A stretch of DNA of 64,000 nt from Circinella umbellata (Eukaryota > Mucoromycota > Mucoromycetes > Mucorales > Lichtheimiaceae): NCBI GenBank assembly GCA_025093555.1, contig JAIWNF010000014.1, forward strand, positions 372,001 to 436,000, in the 5' to 3' direction. Position numbers and translations under genes: made by a program. Shown in pieces: positions 58,642-64,000 of the stretch. Each line of letters starts with the position of its first letter. The stretch's first letter is position 1. The notes beneath the pieces were generated by a model that worked only from the letters and a program-made list of their open reading frames with translations, was not told where the DNA came from and did not search any database.

Positions 58642-61600
58642 ACTCTTTCTCATTTTTTCATTATCAATTAGCAATAGCCATTATAACTTGTATATATACC
58701 ACATAACTATACAACAACCATACTACATTCGCACAAGCACACACACAAACACACACAATAATTACTTATTTCACGCACTTAATAGCCTTTTTTATTACTA
58801 CATCATAACAACAAAAATACTTTATACACCACCATCACCTCGTTATATTTTTAGTACCCATATAAACAGCACTTTATTTACATTCAAAAAAAATAGCACT
58901 TCTGTGCCTTCTTTCGTTTCCATTATTACTATTATTACAACCAAAAAAAAATTATTTATTTTCTATGCATTCACACTACATTATACACAACTCTCTCATA
59001 AATAAAAGTGCTTGCACTTTTTAGTACCATGCCCCGATTTTTTTATTTGCCTTTTGTAATACCTCTTATTTTTAGTATACAAGCCATTTCCCTTACCAAT
59101 TATCTCCCGGCCTTTTTTTTTTATTAGAATTTATGGTACACAAAAAAATTAAACAGTAGTAATAATAATAATTTTTATTGTTCATTTCAGAATATTTTCA
59201 ATTTTCACTGGAGAAAACAATATAATTCTTCGTCATCGTTCATCATTGTGTTACATTGGTATTATGACTTTTATTTTTATTTTCTATTGTTTATTGTGTT
59301 GGTTTATGCATGTGATAATTTTCTGCAGCAAAAAAAAAAAATCGTGATGTTAGCAAAGTTTATTAGTGTCAAAAAAAAGTGATTTGATTTTTTTTAAATA
59401 AAAACTGATACAGTCTATTGAAATAAAAGAAAAAGGAAAAAAAAAGTTAAACAATCTTGCTGATTTGTTCCTATAATCTAAACTCTGTTTCTGCCTCTGT
59501 AATAAAAAAAAGTTTATTATTACGTAGTTAGTGATGGTAGTAATTAGAATACATTAAAAAAGGGTTGACAACTTCCATATGCAGAGACACAAGATCCAGA
59601 TCTGCTGTATAATGCATTCTCAATGATACTACAATATTTGTAATAAAATTCGCATGCCTCATATTTCCATTTTCTTTAACTGCATGTTTTTAAGGAGTAA
59701 AACATTTCAGATTGAACAACATAAAATGTGGCTGACTTTGTTTTTTCGCTAGAAGTGAAAGACATCCATTAACAACCACAGAAATCAGATAAGCATTATT
59801 TTTGTAATAATTTGTAGTGCTGTTAATTGTCTATATTTTGAAATGTCAGTAAGAAGAATAATGTATAGTTTACATAAGTTTTCACATATGACGAAACAAC
59901 AGAGGTTACGACTACACATTTATGTATTTTTTTTTCAAGTATAGTACAAGTCCCCCAAGTATCATAGAATACTATATACAATGGTTTGCCAAAACGTTCA
60001 TTGTTGATCGACATAAAAATACATGTTAAAAGAGCTCATTTTTATAATTATTTTCTTATTAACTCTCCAATCCGGCATACATCAATTGAGAATATTTAAA
60101 TCAGATAGCAATTCTTTACATTTTGATCATGCTGGTGAGCCATAGAAGGACCCCCACTTTTATTCTTCTCTTTTCTTTTTCTGTACAAGTATTGAAAATG
60201 TTGGGAAAAGTACGTAGGTTAAGTAGTTTTGATGGAAAGTACATGTACAACAGTAGCATATGAGTTATTAAAGATAAGATTATTGTCTTCTTTTCTTATA
60301 GAAAAAAAAGGGAGGAAGCGATTACAGTGTCTCTTGAACAGAAAATTGTAATACAAAAGTAACAATGTTTTCTTTAATGCTTATAGAAAAAAGAAAATCA
60401 ATTACATATCACAGATGGTCCTATTCATCATATGAACAATATTTTTATAAATATTTTGTTAGGAATTATTGTATAATATTCTGGAGACAACAATAATATT
60501 AGTCACTCCTTTTTTTAATACCTTATTTATGGAGCACGTGTAGCCACAAACTCACAATGATGGGGAAAATGAAAAAGTATCATAAATATAATAAAAAAAG
60601 TGATTCTTTTCTCCTTAATGTGCATCTTGATAGAAAGCTATTTCGAAGGCTGGATCCAATAGCAATAACTTAATAACTAGTTAGAATATTATGCAACACA
60701 AGCAACATTTGAAGGTATACTAACACAAATTACAATGTTTTGATATATTAGTCTTTCCGTTTTAACAAAGTGTGCATATTTATTTTCAAACTAAATTATA
60801 TAGTTGTTTTATATCACTATTCTCATTTACCTGACTTGCACGAGAATTATTCTAAATGCAAAAACATCCAAGTTCCCATACTTTCTCATATTTCTTGTTA
60901 TGTGACACGTCTATTAAAATATTATATCAATATTAGTATTTTTATAGTTTATCAATCTATTAGTTTAGACTGGTAGTCAAGAAATAATTGGTCTGCTCCC
61001 TTATTTTCTTTACATCTTGTAATCTTCATGCTGTTGCTCGTGGTTGAGAAGAAATAGCCTCAATCAACAGAAGAAGAAAAAGCGAGTTGAATTTTTTGAT
61101 TTGTTGATTTGGTTACCATTGTAACATATTAGAATGATGAGGTATGTTTGTTTGTTTCATCCAGTTATACATACAGCTTTAAATGTTGAAGCTAACACCT
61201 TTACATTCATCACTAAAATAAAAAGATATGTATATTTTCATCCAGGTGAATATCTCTTTATTTTGAAGCAGCATTGTATACTATACTCCACAACAGGCTG
61301 ACTGTTAGTACCTATACCTAGTTGAATGGCCTTTACTCACTATACAATCGGATGTTATATTTGCCGTAGCACATTAAAAAAATCAAAAAGTTATTTTTAT
61401 AGCTTGAATTGGTATTACGTTACGCAAAACATTTTTTTTTTTAATTCTCTTGTGTCTCCGGATGGATTTAGTCCTAAGAATTTTTGTATTGTTCACGTTT
61501 TTAATTAATCTAATATTATTTATTGATTATATGGTACCTGCTAACGTAATGATATCCAAGAAACATTCTAATAAAACGTCAGTGAAACATTCGAAATAAC

Positions 61601-63845
61601 TCTTAAATTTGTGCTCTCTGCTGTCTGTCCAGAACTCTGGATTAGAAACCCATTTCGCAAGATTAGTATAAAGTAACAACTGGTTTAGAGGTCCCATAAC
61701 ACCAGAGCTTGAGCACTCGTTTTATGAAAATGGTGAATAATTATTAAATTGGCATGCCAAATGACAAAACTAGCCTATCTGATCTAATAGAAATGAATTT
61801 ATTCAGATCAAGAGGGCTATGAAGGTTACGATAAAGAATATCGGGTGCTGTGCAGCAGTACACTACAAACATTTTAATTCTTATTATTTACACAGTATAC
61901 AATGACTTTATATATTAGATTTGAAAAAAAGAATTCAACAACTTTTTTTTAAACTCTCAAATCTTATGGGTGCACATAAGCTTTATCTGATTATATATTT
62001 TTATTGCAATCAGCAATTGAATTGTGAAGCTCTTAGCTTTTACGTATCTAGTCAAAAAACAAATCGGTAGTGTAAGAATAAAAATAAAACTCGTTTTAGT
62101 CGATAAAATTAGTACCTATGGTAATGATTTTTCTACGTATCTGGCAAGGAGGATACAGCCAATAAATACATAGTGCATATCATAACTACTACGACTCAGA
62201 TTACAAACTCTAATAGTTGCTCTTTTGAACTGTCCCTGTCTATATTAGATTTTAATTTGTCCGTCGACCATATAAAAAACATGTATGATCAACTGTTTGC
62301 TCAAAGGTGGACAGTCGTGGGCGATTGCATAATGACTTTTCTGATTTTCAGAAAAAAAAACCGTTTTCAGATACGTTTAGTCGTGGTGAATTCCGATAAA
62401 TGCAATTGAAAAAAATAGTTACCTATGATGAATAAATCTCGGCTCAGATAAAATCTTGTAAAACGCTTCGGTTGATTTACAGATGTTCATAGGCTATTAC
62501 GTATCAATAATGCTTCTACCATAATTTGTAAAATGATACATCAGTTAACCACAGCAGTTTATTTTATCTTTGAGGTTAATTGGTTTACAAATCATATCGT
62601 CGAATTTAAACGAACTGGGAAATCGATGAAATTTGTTACTTTTCTAGTTTCTCCTACTGTCACTATGTTTTTAAACTCTTTATCAAGACAACCAAAGAAA
62701 CCAGCAACTGAAGTATCAATATTATCTCGGAAATAATTAATTCTATATATTGCTAATCTTAAAAATAAGCACCAAGAACCCAGTACGTTAACTTTTTTTT
62801 GGAATGACAAAGCAGAATGACCGATATTTTATTTTTTGACATAAGTAATAAATAGGCTTTTTTTATAGCGTGAAATGTATACATATTCGTTACAGTATCA
62901 ACCACCGTACCTTATTTTCCATAACTATTAGCAAAACGATATTTTTTCAGGTGCATCATTATTGATTAGGAATTACTGTCTATCGTTTTACGTTAGCCGC
63001 ACAATAACTAGTAAATGTAATTGAGGCTTGATACCAGCTCTTATTTTTCTCTACGATTAACTATCAGCCTCATATTTACACAGAGAGTAGTATTATATAG
63101 TAATGAAGCATTCAATTTTTAAGTATTCTTAGCACGGAGCTACTTGGGTTAGTATTAAGGATGTTGAAATTGATAACACGGTCCACTGCCAACAACTCTT
63201 TTTTTCCTCAATATCTTCTACATATATTAGATAAATCCAAAGAATGATAGCAAATGACATGGGGTTGACTGTTACGCGGTCATCCACCCTTTGTTACTCA
63301 TAACTAATACGTATCGTCTGTTTCTGGAGTGATAAACCGATGATGTATAATAATGAAGTTTTGATCTTTAATAAAATATATAACGATAGTAGCTCAGCAT
63401 TATTGACATAACTCTTGCTTTTATAATTTATACTATGAATTTGTTTATTGAGTGCTATATATACACTTGTGACATAGCAGAAATCCAGCACCTGTTTTTT
63501 TTCTGGCGACAGTTTGTACACTTTATGGCTTAATATCCTATAAAGAAAACAGTACGACCTAAAGTTCTCTCCTTCTCTCTTCTTCGTTTTGCAACCCAAA
63601 AGACCCCGATTCTTTAAACATTTGCATTCCTTCCCCCTAATTTGAAACTACTAGGAGCAAACTAAACTCAAAAAAATATCATGTCGTCACAATGCATTTG
63701 CAGTAACCTAAAAAAAATCTGGACTTCCCTCGGATTCTGCTCCATATTTGTATATAGAATTAAGGTTACATAGGGAGAAACAATGACATTAATGGATATA
63801 CCGGTTTTTTATTTTATTAATAATAATGATCCAATGAAAAAGTAC
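58642..63845. other. Gene-poor region
   Basis: About 5.2 kb, AT-rich. Holds the 3' flank of the Zn(II)2Cys6 gene with a perfect 8-bp-stem hairpin at 59004-59021, and a decayed coding-like patch on the minus strand at about 62170-62810 (text such as NIDTSVAGFFGCLDKEFKNI and VGETRKVTNFIDFPVRLN, broken by stops elsewhere). Nothing else can be supported. Confidence 0.45.
62592..62810 (-). pseudogene. Coding-like fragment, unknown family
   Basis: A 72-codon minus-strand frame contains RDNIDTSVAGFFGCLDKEFK and NIVTVGETRKVTNFIDFPVR. This text is richer in Gly, Asp and Val than chance frames here. Downstream the signal continues in several frames with stops (to about 62170). Probably a relic of a mobile-element protein; the family is not recognised. 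Confidence 0.25.
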
Positions 63846-64000
63846 TTATTTTTTCAACAAGTTAGCAAAAGTAGTAGCCTTGAAACCGGTATCTGAAGCA
63901 GCAGCATTATTAAAGAAAAAGTAGCCACGGTCAAGACTAACACCAAGTTCTTTTTCAAGTTGCTCACCAATCTTGTTGCTCAAATTTGCATTACGTTCGT
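63846..64000 (-). CDS. MIF-like tautomerase, 3' exon (partial)
   Basis: The minus-strand frame is open from the right edge to the stop at 63846 and reads NANLSNKIGEQLEKELGVSL, DRGYFFFNNAAASDTGFKAT, then TFANLLKK. This matches the C-terminal half of macrophage migration inhibitory factor-like proteins: helix, 'LGV..DRGYF.F' strand, and the final G-x-x-x-TTFA strand. The catalytic Pro1 end lies outside the window, so activity cannot be judged. Confidence 0.65.
   Translation of the reverse strand, partial: ERNANLSNKIGEQLEKELGVSLDRGYFFFNNAAASDTGFKATTFANLLKK

Overview
The window looks like nuclear DNA of an early-diverging, probably mucoralean (Mucoromycota), fungus. It is very AT-rich. Genes carry many short introns (about 50-110 nt) with GT-AG borders, products have long Gln/Asn/Ser runs, and the gene content is fungal: a GT62 mannosyltransferase, a Zn(II)2Cys6 factor, a Rax1-like RGS membrane protein, a fungal tetraspanin and a Fun19/Laf1-type SWIRM protein. 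I saw no rRNA, tRNA, CRISPR array or bacterial-style operon. All splice models were built by hand by matching intron phases.

Layout. 1-9040: end of a SWIRM gene (+), an Anp1/Mnn9-type mannosyltransferase (+), the complex I 24 kDa subunit (-) and a C2H2 zinc-finger protein (-). 9041-15651: repeat-rich DNA with a decayed gypsy-like integrase end and a 2.36-kb terminal-inverted-repeat element (11096-13459) carrying one unrecognised ORF. 15652-22006: a compact block with MOG1 (+), a tetraspanin (-), a RAX1-like gene (-) and a metallophosphoesterase (+). 22349-27273: a 4.9-kb element with inverted repeats of about 240-300 bp flanked by TA, encoding an unrecognised long protein whose reading frame may be broken. 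27354-29599: LSM14/SCD6 (-), whose stop codon is only about 80 bp from that element. 32901-48529: three paralogous genes for secreted-ectodomain, kelch-like, single-pass membrane proteins, all on the minus strand, separated by gene-poor DNA with a shortened relative of the 4.9-kb element, small MITE-like elements and orphan exons. 48530-64000: mostly gene-poor, with one Zn(II)2Cys6 gene (57300-58641, +) and the 3' exon of a probable MIF-like tautomerase gene at the right edge.

The genes form no single pathway. They cover respiration, cell-wall glycosylation, Ran-dependent nuclear transport, cell polarity and membrane organisation, P-body mRNA control and transcription. The most unusual content is the two TIR elements whose proteins I cannot match to any transposase, the small non-autonomous elements around them, and the amplified kelch/transmembrane family, which shares a promoter motif.
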